In this document: in pieces, positions 24,701 to 34,040 of the stretch
How the letters are laid out: the number at the start of each line of letters is the position of its first letter
Numbering within the stretch: position 1 is the stretch's first letter
Assembly (NCBI GenBank): GCA_963725255.1
Contig: CAVRXV010000004.1
Coordinates: forward strand, 313,300-377,299
Source: JAIEPX01 sp963725255
GTDB lineage: Bacteria; Pseudomonadota; Gammaproteobacteria; JAIEPX01
DNA: 64,000 nucleotides
Reading direction: 5' to 3'
Program-made: the position numbers and the translations under genes
Notes under the pieces: model-generated
Told to the model about the DNA's origin: nothing
What the model saw: the letters and a program-made list of their open reading frames with translations, nothing else
Database searches by the model: none

Positions 24701-26266
24701 TCATTTCCTAGTTGATTGAGGGGTAACTTCAGCTTTCTCAGTTTTTTCTGTTTTTAAACCACCAACTTTTTGAATACTCTCTTTAAGTGGAGACATATTC
24801 ATTGTCTCTAAATGTTTCCTCACTTGCCCTTTTAGTATGCTCTTAACGATCCCCACTTTACTTTTTTCTACTCTTTCAAGCAGTTTGTCGAGTTTCGATA
24901 TTGCCTGATAAGCCGATTTTTGATCTGGGTCTAGCTTATTTGGGTATTTCTGTTTTACTTCCTCATCTACTTTTGACTTATTAATTCCGTCTGCAAATCC
25001 CGTTGTTGCAAGAGCATCCAATTTTGCCTGAATTATTTCTGCGCGATGCTCTTCTTGATATTGTTTAAATTCAGGCTGAATTTTAATAACGTTAATATCT
25101 CTTCGCAAATTTGCAATCTGATCCTGTACTCGCGCTCCCGCAGTCACAATATTATCTGCTCTACTGATAATGCTAACAAATGATTGAGTAACATTGGATT
25201 GTGTATTGTTTGATGTACTGCTCAAATTAGCAATCTTTTGAGGTATTGTTTTCAATTCCTCACCGAATAGTTTTATCAGACTCCCTTTATTAACTTTATC
25301 TTCAGTGCCTATTGCATTATTCAACAAAGTCATCGCGCTTTCGTAATGTTTTTTAGAATCTTGGGCTTTTCCGTTTACTAACGCATTTTCTATGTTGTTG
25401 AAATAAGTATCAAAACCATCGTGCCCCATTTCTCTGAGAGCATTGGTTGCAAACTCTTTGAAATCAGCAAATTCTGGGAAATCTACTCTTTTCTGAAACT
25501 CAGATATATTTTTTCGCATCGCTTCTAATTTTTCAATCTGACTTACAGAAACTCTTTGAGATGGCTTCCCTTCCTCTTCTTTGCCTTTGTCATCCTCACT
25601 TTTAATTTGTACGGAATCTGCACCACTACTCCTTGCTTCTAAAATCTCGCTTATATCCTCACCAGGTATTATATAGGATTTATAATCATCCTCATCATGG
25701 GCCACGGTTCTTGATTTTTCTTCAGCTTCAGTCTCAACCCCGTGCTCTTCAGCCCGAACAGTATTTACTCTTTTAACATCTTCTGCCTCTCGTTGTTCGG
25801 GTTCAGGCTTTGTTGCACCTGGCTGTGATTTCAGACCTTGTACCTCACCCATCTTTTTAGTCATTTCTGCAAATTCATCGATGTTTTCCACGCCAGACCT
25901 TAGGGCTTCATTTCTTAATTGCCCAGCGTGAATAGCTCTTAATCTTTGCCTTGATGCTTCAACATCTTCTACCTCGTGCTGTTCGGATTCATTGCTATCA
26001 ACTGTTTGAGGTGCATCTTCGCCTTTCATTACTGCTTCTACAATTGGCCTCGTGCTTTTCATTGTTGATAGTTTAGCTTCCATCTCATTCACAGTTTCAT
26101 GTTCTTCAGCCTCATGCCCTTCTTCCTCTCCACTCTTACTTAGTCCAGCCTCAACTCCATGCTCTTCTATTTTTGTTGTCACTTTTTCTTCAACAGGATC
26201 TGGTTTCAAAAATATGACATCTTCATCATCTTCAACCTCTTGTTCTGCTTGTTCAGCCCCTGGCAT
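24701..26266 (-). CDS. Acidic, repeat-rich coiled-coil protein, C-terminal reading frame of a frameshifted gene
   Basis: A 521-residue reading frame of unknown function. Its first 200 residues are Glu/Lys-rich repeats (EQAEQEVEDDEDVIFLKPDP, EEKVTTKIEEHGVEAGLSKS). The rest is helical, with regions such as IADLRRDINVI-like segments and DEEVKQKYPNKLDPDQKS, and no signal peptide or membrane segment. The first repeat unit directly continues the last repeat of the frame at 26253-26813. The junction has CCCC where the sister repeat has CCC, so the two frames are almost certainly one gene of about 700 residues broken by a single extra base. It lies between two related F-box/ankyrin genes and may be an effector. 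Confidence 0.6.
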   Translation of the reverse strand: MPGAEQAEQEVEDDEDVIFLKPDPVEEKVTTKIEEHGVEAGLSKSGEEEGHEAEEHETVNEMEAKLSTMKSTRPIVEAVMKGEDAPQTVDSNESEQHEVEDVEASRQRLRAIHAGQLRNEALRSGVENIDEFAEMTKKMGEVQGLKSQPGATKPEPEQREAEDVKRVNTVRAEEHGVETEAEEKSRTVAHDEDDYKSYIIPGEDISEILEARSSGADSVQIKSEDDKGKEEEGKPSQRVSVSQIEKLEAMRKNISEFQKRVDFPEFADFKEFATNALREMGHDGFDTYFNNIENALVNGKAQDSKKHYESAMTLLNNAIGTEDKVNKGSLIKLFGEELKTIPQKIANLSSTSNNTQSNVTQSFVSIISRADNIVTAGARVQDQIANLRRDINVIKIQPEFKQYQEEHRAEIIQAKLDALATTGFADGINKSKVDEEVKQKYPNKLDPDQKSAYQAISKLDKLLERVEKSKVGIVKSILKGQVRKHLETMNMSPLKESIQKVGGLKTEKTEKAEVTPQSTRK

Positions 26267-26813
26267 CGTGCCCTCCTATTTTTGTTGTTACTTTTTCTTC
26301 AACAGGAGCTGGGTTCAAAAATACAACATCTTCGTCACTTTCAACCTCTTGTTCTGCTTGTTCAGCCCTAGCATCGTGCCCTTCTATTTTTGTTGCTACT
26401 TTTTCTTCACCACTCACATTCAGTCCAGCTTCGACTTTAGCTTCAACTACTTTTGGTTCGGTAGGAGTTTGCACAGTGCCCAATTCTTGTTTCTTCTGGA
26501 TTTTTGATGTAAGAAGCTGAGATAATCGAACAGACGGTGACCATGCTTCTTTAACAGTGGGACTCTTCAAGGCTTTAATAAGCCTGTTATTAGTGTTTTC
26601 TAACGCCGACATATACGTTTCAGCTGCTATATTCCGATCAGCTTGATTTCTTTCAAACGTTTTTAACTGTGCATAGATTTGTGGTACATCTACCAGTCCT
26701 GAAATTTTAAGATCTTCAAGTTTAGCCAAATTGCTCTTAATTTCAGTAAGTAGCTTACCTGCCGCTCTCTTTTCTCTCTTTAATTCTCTAGCTGATTTCT
26801 CTTGACATGACAC
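26253..26813 (-). CDS. N-terminal reading frame of the same frameshifted repeat gene
   Basis: A 186-residue frame with a GTG start three bases after AGGAG; the nearby ATG is out of frame and stops at once. It is helical and basic at the N-terminus (ARELKREKRAAGKLLTEIKS), then enters the acidic repeat DARAEQAEQEVESDEDVVFL. It ends in frame 1 just where the next repeat copy continues in another frame at 26266. The two copies differ by one C in a C-run (26257-26260). Unknown function. Confidence 0.55.
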   Translation of the reverse strand: MSCQEKSARELKREKRAAGKLLTEIKSNLAKLEDLKISGLVDVPQIYAQLKTFERNQADRNIAAETYMSALENTNNRLIKALKSPTVKEAWSPSVRLSQLLTSKIQKKQELGTVQTPTEPKVVEAKVEAGLNVSGEEKVATKIEGHDARAEQAEQEVESDEDVVFLNPAPVEEKVTTKIGGHDARG

Positions 26814-27017
26814 ATCTCCTATCTATGAATTCTCATTTAATTATAGTACATTTTCCTGATTTCTACCTGGGGTATAGACATATGAGCAAGGAGTCTCTAC
26901 CAAATTCACTGAGGATAACCATTATAATGGCTGATAAAGCTTAGGAAGCCCATGTATAGGGCTTTTTAGCGAGTTTAGAGGGCTAATGAATCGACGGAAA
27001 GATTCCATTGAACCCGG

Positions 27018-27046
27018 TTGAAATCATTCTTTTTTTATGATATATT
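27018..27046 (+). promoter_or_regulatory. Promoter of the decayed F-box/ankyrin gene
   Basis: TTGAAA (27018-27023) and TATATT (27041-27046) with a 17-base spacer, 33 bases before the ATG at 27080. Confidence 0.55.
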
Positions 27047-27079
27047 GACTAATATTGCCATGACTATAAGGGTCCTTTT

Positions 27080-28793
27080 ATGAAAAAAACCGTTTCCGAC
27101 GACCAAGATAAATCAGCAGCAGAACAAATATCTGTTATCTCAATTACTCCAGATAACGTCGACAACCCTTTTATTATGCTCGGCAGAGACGTTCATGGTC
27201 ACATGATACAATTATCAACGATTAAAAACGCTATAAGCCTATCCAGATCATGCACAAGTCTTTGGGTTAAAAACCAGGGGGCGCTTTTTCGATTATTTCT
27301 ACGAAATGCTCAATCAGAATTAAACAATGATGCTTTTGCTTATCTTCCGGACGCAATAGAACTCGATGAAAATTTCAATAAATTTACGCTTGATTTCAAA
27401 CATCTCACCCGAGTGCTTAATTCTGCATTACCCGTATTAACCTCCTTCATCAAAAACGATCTAAGAGTTGCGCCAAAGTTTGCAGCAATTTGCGGCAAAA
27501 AAAATGCTGTGGAAGCAATGTTAGGTGATAAAATTACCGACCCTATAGATGAAGGCAATCATTGTATAGCATCCTACTATTCAGTAGGTGGCCAATTAGA
27601 ATGTTTAAAAGATTTTTATGCGCGTTGGCCCGAAACATTTCTACATTACATTGATGCGATTGCGCATCAGGCATCATTGGGCGGGCATATCCCAATTCTC
27701 AATTACCTTAAGAGGAATACATAAATATCGATTTGAAAAAAGTTATATCCTAATGAAGCTGGTAAAGCTATGACCAAACTTTACTGTCATCTGCAATAAA
27801 GGGCGGTCATGAAGACATGATCAATTTTTTAATTAAAGAAGGAGTTAGCCCCTATATTGGGCTCAATTTAGCCGTTATTGCTTCCACATATGGACATTGG
27901 AAACTTTATAATCGATTCTCACTTGAAGAAAATCCATTGAGTGGATATCTAGACCATGAAGATCCTCAGCAAATGGCTCTTTGTATTGCGGTAATGCTTT
28001 AAGAACGGAAAATTGGAGCTTGGCCTTTCTCTCATGAAACAATACCACTTAGATCCGAAAATATTATTCGTATATGTATTGAAGGGGGGCACTCTAAAGA
28101 TATTTTGGCACTTTATTAATAATGGGATAGTGTCACTTACTGATCGATTCAAAAATGATGCTACAGTTGAACATCTGATAACAGAATTTGGCCATGTATC
28201 TTTATTAAAAGAAGTTTTAAGAGATCCAAGGCCCAAAATGGCGTCCTTGCGGTCGATGCCCAAAAAAAATCAACATTGCATTATGCCGCAAAAGGAGGGC
28301 ATTACATGTATATATTCATTTTTATTGCCATTTTTCGAGAGCGCTCTACAAAAAGATGAGGAAGGAAATACTGTTGCGCATACTGCTGCTGCATCTGGAT
28401 CAGTGTGGTTTCTAAAGCGATTAATGCTAACTGAAACCGGTCGAATCATGATGAAAGGGAAATGCGCTAAGAATAATAAAGGTGAAACAGTATTACATTC
28501 CGCAGCAAAATCTGGCGATTTTAATTTAATATGCATGATCGCAGAAGATAAAAATTGTGGCTTAGATCTATATTCATCAAATAACTGAGGTTTAATGGTT
28601 TTTCATAATTAGCATCATTGACGATTTCAAACCCTTTTATTGGAGTGCTGTAAGGGATCTCGTTTTAAAATACGGAACTGAACTCTTGGATATTAATCTT
28701 GTTGGTGCTGCTCCTGGTAACAACGTTAGAGAAATGATAGAAATTTTGAATGGTGAAGAATATTTTCCAGAATCAGTATTAAAGGCGCCATGA
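27080..28793 (+). pseudogene. Decayed F-box/ankyrin gene, paralogue of 22669-24447
   Basis: The first frame (27080-27724) encodes 214 residues resembling the N-terminus of the neighbouring protein: GRDVHGHMIQLSTIKNAISL then SCTSLW matches its F-box-like segment, and CGKKNAVEAMLGDKIT matches CGKENLVEELLGDKIT. After a stop, homologous pieces continue in other frames: INFLIKEGVSPYIG with YGHWKLY (27817-28002), IFWHFINNGIVSLTDRF and EGNTVAHTAAASGSVWFLKR (28013-28588), and a tail KPFYWSAVRDLVLKYGTELL to VREMIEILNGEEYFPESVLK ending at 28793. Several indels and stops therefore inactivate it. The first frame could still give a truncated F-box-like protein, since promoter and ribosome-binding site (AGGG) look intact. 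Confidence 0.75.
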
Positions 28794-28835
28794 CAAATAA
28801 GTAGTAGTACTTCATTCAAGAGGATATAGATCAAT

Positions 28836-30107
28836 TTATGTTGTTTTATCCGGATATTCGCACCAATCTTTAATTAAACACGTTGGGCAAAGCGGTGTTC
28901 GTGCTTTGCACATATAACGACCATGTAAAACCAACCAATGATGAGCATCTTTTAGATATTTTTTAGGGACTGTTTTTTCTAATTTAAGCTCAACTTCTAA
29001 AGGGGTTTTTCCCTTTGCTAAACCCGTGCGGTTTGCAACTCTAAAAATATGAGTATCAACAGCAATAGTGTAATGACCAAAAGCAGTGCTGAGAACAACA
29101 TTCGCTGTTTTACGACCAACGCCCGGAAATTTTTCTAATTCTTCACGAGTGGAGGGCACAATGCTGTTGTGTTCTTTGATTAATAATTCGCACGTTTGAA
29201 TTATGTGTTTGGCTTTTGTTTTGTAGAGATTGATGGTTTTAATCATCTCTCTAAGTCCTTCTTCTCCGAGTGCGAGCATTTTTTTAGGTGTATTGGCTTT
29301 TTTAAAGAGCGCTGGCGTTGCCTTATTGACACCGATATCCGTTGCTTGAGCTGATAACATGACAGCAACCAGTAATTCAAAAGGAGTTGAGTAATTTAAT
29401 TCAGTGGTGGGTTGAGGATTATTTTCTTGGAATCGTGAAAAAATGTGAGTGCGTTTTTCTGTGTTCATATCATGATTTCGATGGATTGAGTTGCTGACGT
29501 TTTGCTGTTGCTCGTGCGACAGCTTGTGCAATGGCAAGTCTGCGATCATCGACTGAGTTAATTTTTGTGAATTTTGCACGGAAGGGATGTTATTATTTTC
29601 TGATTCGGGGTTGCTCAGTCCTAAGCGATTTTGTCGTGCATGGTAACGTTCTCGTGCGCGATTCGCTTGCATTTTAATTGTAACGGGATCTTCTATAATA
29701 ATGGGCATCATATCGATGCAATCCATCGGGCAAGGAGCAAGACATAAATCGCAACCGGTGCATTCGTCGGTTAAAATCGTGTGCATTTGTTTGGCGGCAC
29801 CAATAATGGCATCAACAGGACAGACTTGAATACATTTTGTGCAGCCAATGCATTCATCTTCTCGGATGACTGCTCGAGTGGGTAATTTTGTTTTTTGTTG
29901 TATTTCTTCAATATACGGTGTGGGATCTTGTTGTAATAATTCGCCGAGTTTTTTCAGCGTTTCCACACCGCCCGGTGGGCAAAGATTAATGGGCGCATTA
30001 TTTTCGACGAGTGCTTTTGCATAAGGTTGGCAAGCACCATAAGTACACAATCCACATTGGGTTTGTGGTAAAACAGCATCAATGGTTGTAATAGTAACTT
30101 TGTTCAT
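28836..30107 (-). CDS. nth: Fusion of an RnfB-type ferredoxin and endonuclease III
   Basis: A 423-residue protein. Residues 1-150 are RnfB-like without its membrane helix: a first iron-sulfur motif (QCGLCTYGACQPYAKA..INLCPPGG) and two ferredoxin 4Fe-4S motifs (CIGCTKCIQVCPVDAI and CTGCDLCLAPCPMDCI). Residues 214-423 are full-length endonuclease III, beginning MNTEKRTHIFSRFQENNP. The helix-hairpin-helix FPGVGRKTANVV holds the catalytic Lys, IAVDTHIFRVANRTG the catalytic Asp, and CKARTPLCPTCLIKDWC the 4Fe-4S loop. The glycosylase removes oxidised pyrimidines. In E. coli nth ends the rsx/rnf operon, so fusion of neighbouring genes is plausible. No ribosome-binding site precedes the internal Met. 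The start overlaps the metG stop. Confidence 0.88.
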   Translation of the reverse strand: MNKVTITTIDAVLPQTQCGLCTYGACQPYAKALVENNAPINLCPPGGVETLKKLGELLQQDPTPYIEEIQQKTKLPTRAVIREDECIGCTKCIQVCPVDAIIGAAKQMHTILTDECTGCDLCLAPCPMDCIDMMPIIIEDPVTIKMQANRARERYHARQNRLGLSNPESENNNIPSVQNSQKLTQSMIADLPLHKLSHEQQQNVSNSIHRNHDMNTEKRTHIFSRFQENNPQPTTELNYSTPFELLVAVMLSAQATDIGVNKATPALFKKANTPKKMLALGEEGLREMIKTINLYKTKAKHIIQTCELLIKEHNSIVPSTREELEKFPGVGRKTANVVLSTAFGHYTIAVDTHIFRVANRTGLAKGKTPLEVELKLEKTVPKKYLKDAHHWLVLHGRYMCKARTPLCPTCLIKDWCEYPDKTT

Positions 30108-31759
30108 ACGTTAACGGTAGGTTGCTCGGTAAAATACGAAGAAACTTTTTGTATATCAATACGAGTAATTAACGGCGTAAAAGTATTAATGGACTGATCC
30201 AATAAGGGTGTTTTTACGTTTTGCCAGGTGAGTTCTGGGCAATTTAAAAATTCAGCTGATTTCGTGGCTAATGACGGAACTATAGGATGAAGATACGTCA
30301 TAATCACTTTGAATAAATTGAGCCCAAGTGTGCATACCGCTTGTACCCGTAATTCTTCCCCGGGTTTTTTTGCAAGATCCCAGGGGGCTTGCTCTGCAAT
30401 ATACGCATTAGCTGTATCTGCAAGAGTCATAATTTCTTTGACGGCTTGATTGTATTCGCGTTTCATAAGTAATTCTGCAATTTTATCAGCTTGTTGAATA
30501 GCATGATTAAATAATTCGTCGCTTTCGAATTTTTCTGCTAATTTTCCTTCGAAATTTTTGGTGATAAATCCTGCGCAACGACTCGCAATATTCACAACTT
30601 TACCAACGAGATCCGAATTTACGCGTTGTGCAAAATCAGTGAAATTGAAATCGATATCGTCGATTCCGCTATTTAATTTTGCAGCGAAATAATAACGTAA
30701 ATAATCAGAATCTAAATGTTGGCTATATTGTTGAGCTGTAATAAAAGTTCCGCGCGATTTTGACATTTTCGCGCCATTGATGGTTAGATAGCCGTGCGCA
30801 AAAACATTAGTGGGCATACGGTGGCCGCTTCCGTGCAGCATCGCAGGCCAAAATAATGCGTGAAAATACACAATATCTTTGCCAACGAAATGATATAATT
30901 CTGTTGCTTTTTCATCAACCCAGTAATGATCGAAATCAAGATCGTTTCTTTTTTTACTGAGATTCACAAAACTTGCCATGTAGCCAATCGGCGCATCAAG
31001 CCACACATAAAAATATTTGCCAGGAGCGTTAGGGATTTCAAAACCAAAATAAGGTTCATCACGAGAAATATCCCAAGGAGACAGTCCTTGAGAAAACCAT
31101 TCTAATAATTTATTGCTCACAGCGGTTTGTAAATGTCCCGCTTTTAGCCATTTTTCCAATAAATCTTGATGATTAGCGAGTTTGAAAAAATAATGCACGG
31201 ATTCTTTTTCAATAGGTTTTTCGCCGGATAAAATTGACGTCGGATTTTTAAGTTCAGTGGTGGAATAAGTTGCGCCACAGACTTCGCAATTATCTCCGTA
31301 CTGATCATTTGCTCCGCATTTCGGACATTCTCCTTTCACATAACGATCGGGCAAAAACATTTTTTTCGCCGGGTCAAAAAGTTGGGAAATTGTTTTGGTT
31401 TCGATGTCACCACGATCCATGAGTCGTTGATAAATCATCTCAGAAAGCGCTTTATTTTCAGGTGAGTGAGTGGTGTAGTAATTATCATAATGAATTTGGA
31501 AGTCTTTGAGGTCTTGCTGTCTTACGTCATGAATTTGCGCAACCAGCTGATCCGGAGTGATGTTTTGTTTTTCAGCGCTGATCATGATAGGCGTGCCATG
31601 TGCGTCGTCCCCGCAAATAAATACGACATCGTTGCCTAAGGATCGTTGGAGTCGCACCCAAATATCGGCTTGGATGTGTTCGATCAAATGCCCCAAATGT
31701 GTAGGGCCATTGGCATAAGGTAAAGCTACAGTTACGAGGAGTTGTCGTTGTTTACTCAT
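30104..31759 (-). CDS. metG: Methionyl-tRNA synthetase, short form
   Basis: About 551 residues. A class I synthetase that charges tRNA-Met in the cytoplasm. PYANGPTHLGHLIEH holds the HIGH motif, CPKCGANDQYGDNCEVCGAT is the zinc-knuckle connective domain with four Cys, and GAKMSKSRGTF is the KMSKS loop. It ends after the anticodon-binding helical domain and lacks the C-terminal tRNA-binding/dimerisation domain of the E. coli 677-residue protein. The ATG at 31759 follows GAG; an upstream in-frame ATG is unlikely. It overlaps the RnfB-Nth gene by 3-4 bases. Confidence 0.95.
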   Translation of the reverse strand: MSKQRQLLVTVALPYANGPTHLGHLIEHIQADIWVRLQRSLGNDVVFICGDDAHGTPIMISAEKQNITPDQLVAQIHDVRQQDLKDFQIHYDNYYTTHSPENKALSEMIYQRLMDRGDIETKTISQLFDPAKKMFLPDRYVKGECPKCGANDQYGDNCEVCGATYSTTELKNPTSILSGEKPIEKESVHYFFKLANHQDLLEKWLKAGHLQTAVSNKLLEWFSQGLSPWDISRDEPYFGFEIPNAPGKYFYVWLDAPIGYMASFVNLSKKRNDLDFDHYWVDEKATELYHFVGKDIVYFHALFWPAMLHGSGHRMPTNVFAHGYLTINGAKMSKSRGTFITAQQYSQHLDSDYLRYYFAAKLNSGIDDIDFNFTDFAQRVNSDLVGKVVNIASRCAGFITKNFEGKLAEKFESDELFNHAIQQADKIAELLMKREYNQAVKEIMTLADTANAYIAEQAPWDLAKKPGEELRVQAVCTLGLNLFKVIMTYLHPIVPSLATKSAEFLNCPELTWQNVKTPLLDQSINTFTPLITRIDIQKVSSYFTEQPTVNV

Positions 31760-31842
31760 GAAGATCACTCATTCTCTCAAAATAGGCCAGTATATCAGGA
31801 CGGGGGCAGGCATGCACGTCACAAGGAATTAGAAGATTGAAA

Positions 31843-31907
31843 CTTAGGGGTCAGACCCAGAAAAATGACAAATTTCACTTGTCATTTTTCAGGGTCTGAC
31901 CCCTAAG
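31843..31907. repeat. 65-bp palindrome with GGGGTCAGACCC ends
   Basis: Two 29-base arms (one mismatch) flank a 7-base loop. Each arm starts CTTAGGGGTCAGACCC and then runs into GAAAAATGACAA. It lies 75 bases upstream of metG and 130 bases upstream of the divergent response-regulator gene. It belongs to the class of GGGGTC-ended palindromes, like the elements at 34435 and 40848. In other genomes such elements are scattered REP-like or non-autonomous transposon ends. Confidence 0.75.
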
Positions 31908-32035
31908 TTGGTAATTAGTGTGCCAAAACTGTCTCAAATCTAGTACAAGCATTGCAGACATTGTCTATTGATACTGTCCAATACTTAATGTTATTTCTAT
32001 CGCTTCTGCAATGAATTAATAAGAAGGCAAGTTGC

Positions 32036-32512
32036 ATGTTGGAGACGTTTGACTATCTCAACATCTTTTCTGAAGATCCTGATGATCAAGATTTGGTTAT
32101 CAAGAAAAACACCAGTGTCGTCAACGACGATAATTGTCGTATCCTGTTGGTTGAAGACGAACCGCTTTCCCAAAAGTATTGCAAAGTTTTGCTGGAAGGG
32201 CGAGGTTATTCGCTTGATATATCCCCTGATGGTGAAACTGCATTAAAGATAATTGCCAAAGAGCATTTTCAAGCAATTCTGATGGATATTGGTTTGCCAG
32301 GAATGTGTGGCATCGATGTGGCTCATTTTATTCGTACCACAGAGAATCCTAATCGTCATGTACCTATTATCGCGTTTACTGCTCATCTCGTTCCCTCAAA
32401 GCTGCAAGCTTGTCTCGATGCGGGCATGACAGACTTCTTGCTCAAACCGGTTTCCCCAACAGAATTGTGCAGCAAGCTTGATAGATTGCTTGTTCGATCA
32501 GTTTCTAAGTAG
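32036..32512 (+). CDS. Stand-alone response regulator (CheY-like receiver)
   Basis: A 158-residue protein. After a 35-residue acidic N-terminal extension a single receiver domain follows: RILLVEDEPLSQKYCKVLL gives the acidic pocket, ILMDIGLPGMCGIDV the phospho-acceptor Asp, IIAFTAH the switch Thr and FLLKPVSPTELC the conserved Lys. No output domain. Such proteins act in phosphorelays with hybrid kinases; no kinase gene is nearby. AAGAAGG precedes the ATG. Single-gene unit, divergent from metG. Confidence 0.88.
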   Translation: MLETFDYLNIFSEDPDDQDLVIKKNTSVVNDDNCRILLVEDEPLSQKYCKVLLEGRGYSLDISPDGETALKIIAKEHFQAILMDIGLPGMCGIDVAHFIRTTENPNRHVPIIAFTAHLVPSKLQACLDAGMTDFLLKPVSPTELCSKLDRLLVRSVSK

Positions 32513-32585
32513 TAATTGACTTGATTCGTCTGATGGCGTAGCCTTAATTTTCAATCAGAAAATGTTAGTGGCGGTGTGATAAAAG

Positions 32586-33440
32586 ATGGTAAATTATAAT
32601 ATTGAGTCTCGGTCTGTTCGTCCTGGTTTGAAACCTCATCCTCAAATAAAAAATATTATTGCTGTGGCTTCGGGAAAAGGTGGAGTGGGGAAATCGACAA
32701 CGGCTGTCAATTTAGCGTTGGCGCTGTCATCATTTGGGGCTAGCGTTGGAATCCTCGACGCTGATATCTATGGCCCTAGTCAACCACTGATGTTAGGGGC
32801 CAATCAAACACCACACTATGAATCGGGAAAAGCGTTAACGCCTGTTGTACGACATGGCCTTCAATCGATGTCGATGGGGTATTTGGTTGATGTGAACACA
32901 CCGATGGTGTGGCGTGGACCTATGGTGAGTAAAGCGTTGCAGCAATTATTGTTTGATACTCAGTGGCCTTCGTTGGATTTTTTGATCGTCGATTTACCGC
33001 CTGGAACGGGTGATATCCAATTAACGATGGCGCAGAAAATTCCGGTTGCTGGCGCTGTGATTGTGACCACGCCGCAGGATTTGGCATTGCTCGATGCGCG
33101 TAAAGGTTTGGAAATGTTTCGTAAACTGAGTATTCCGGTTTTGGGAATAATCGAAAATATGTCGACTCACATTTGTACGGCTTGTGGTCACGAAGACGCT
33201 ATTTTTGGAAAAGGGGGCGGCGAGCAACTGGCTGCTGCAACGGATGTTTTAATGCTAGGGTCGTTGCCCTTAGATAAACAAATTCGAGAAGACGTGGATA
33301 GTGGATCTCCTACCGTGGTTGCGGCCCCTGACAGTCCTATTGCACATCGGTACACGGAAATTGCAGCAAAAATGCTTGAACAGTTAGTCTTGCAACCGAG
33401 GAGTTATGCCGGTAAATTTCCCGACATCGTCGTTGAATGA
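32586..33440 (+). CDS. mrp: Iron-sulfur cluster carrier ATPase, Mrp/ApbC family
   Basis: A 284-residue P-loop protein. IIAVASGKGGVGKSTTAVNL is the deviant Walker A typical of the Mrp/Nbp35 family, and CTACGHEDAIFGKGGGE carries the CxxC pair that holds a bridging cluster. It lacks the N-terminal DUF59 domain of E. coli Mrp. It delivers 4Fe-4S clusters to apo-proteins in the cytoplasm. Located 13 bases upstream of dcd and near metG, a common gammaproteobacterial linkage. Confidence 0.93.
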   Translation: MVNYNIESRSVRPGLKPHPQIKNIIAVASGKGGVGKSTTAVNLALALSSFGASVGILDADIYGPSQPLMLGANQTPHYESGKALTPVVRHGLQSMSMGYLVDVNTPMVWRGPMVSKALQQLLFDTQWPSLDFLIVDLPPGTGDIQLTMAQKIPVAGAVIVTTPQDLALLDARKGLEMFRKLSIPVLGIIENMSTHICTACGHEDAIFGKGGGEQLAAATDVLMLGSLPLDKQIREDVDSGSPTVVAAPDSPIAHRYTEIAAKMLEQLVLQPRSYAGKFPDIVVE

Positions 33441-33453
33441 AATAAGGAACACT

Positions 33454-34020
33454 ATGTCTATTAAATCTGATAATTGGATCCGCCGGATGGTGGAAGAACA
33501 GAATATGATTGAACCATTTGAACCGGCTCAAGTTCGTGAAATTGCTGGCAAGAAAATCATTTCTTACGGGACATCGAGTTACGGTTACGATGTTCGATGT
33601 TCTACTGAATTTAAAGTGTTCACGAATATTCATTCTGCTGTCGTAGACCCTAAAAATTTTGATGAAAGGAGTTTTGTTGATTTTGATTCTGATACCTGCA
33701 TAATTCCTCCCAATTCTTTTGTTTTAGCACGTACCGTCGAATATTTTCGTATTCCGCGTAATGTTCTGACAATTTGCCTAGGTAAATCAACTTATGCACG
33801 TTGTGGAATTATTGTGAATGTCACACCTTTGGAACCTGAGTGGGAAGGGCACGTGACGCTCGAGTTTTCAAACACAACCCCGCTGCCCGCAAAAATTTAT
33901 GCGAATGAAGGTGTGGCTCAGGTGTTATTTTTAGAATCAGACGATGTTTGCGCTGCTTCTTACCGAGATCGAGCCGGAAAATACATGGGGCAAACCGGCG
34001 TGACACTTCCGCGAGAGTAG
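33454..34020 (+). CDS. dcd: dCTP deaminase
   Basis: A 188-residue enzyme that converts dCTP to dUTP in thymidylate supply. The ATG at 33454 (preceded by AAGGA) is chosen over an upstream ATG inside mrp. GTSSYGYDVRCSTEF, LGKSTYARCGIIVNV and EGHVTLEFSNTTPLPAKIYA are the family signatures, with the catalytic Glu in GHVTLEF. Full length. Likely co-transcribed with mrp. Confidence 0.96.
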   Translation: MSIKSDNWIRRMVEEQNMIEPFEPAQVREIAGKKIISYGTSSYGYDVRCSTEFKVFTNIHSAVVDPKNFDERSFVDFDSDTCIIPPNSFVLARTVEYFRIPRNVLTICLGKSTYARCGIIVNVTPLEPEWEGHVTLEFSNTTPLPAKIYANEGVAQVLFLESDDVCAASYRDRAGKYMGQTGVTLPRE

Positions 34021-34040
34021 TGTGTCAGCAATTACCGTTG

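Noticed and set aside
26946..26966. Hairpin AAGCCC/GGGCTT followed by TTTTT
   Set aside because: It looks like a terminator, but no gene on the plus strand precedes it; it lies upstream of a minus-strand gene. A small RNA is possible but unsupported.
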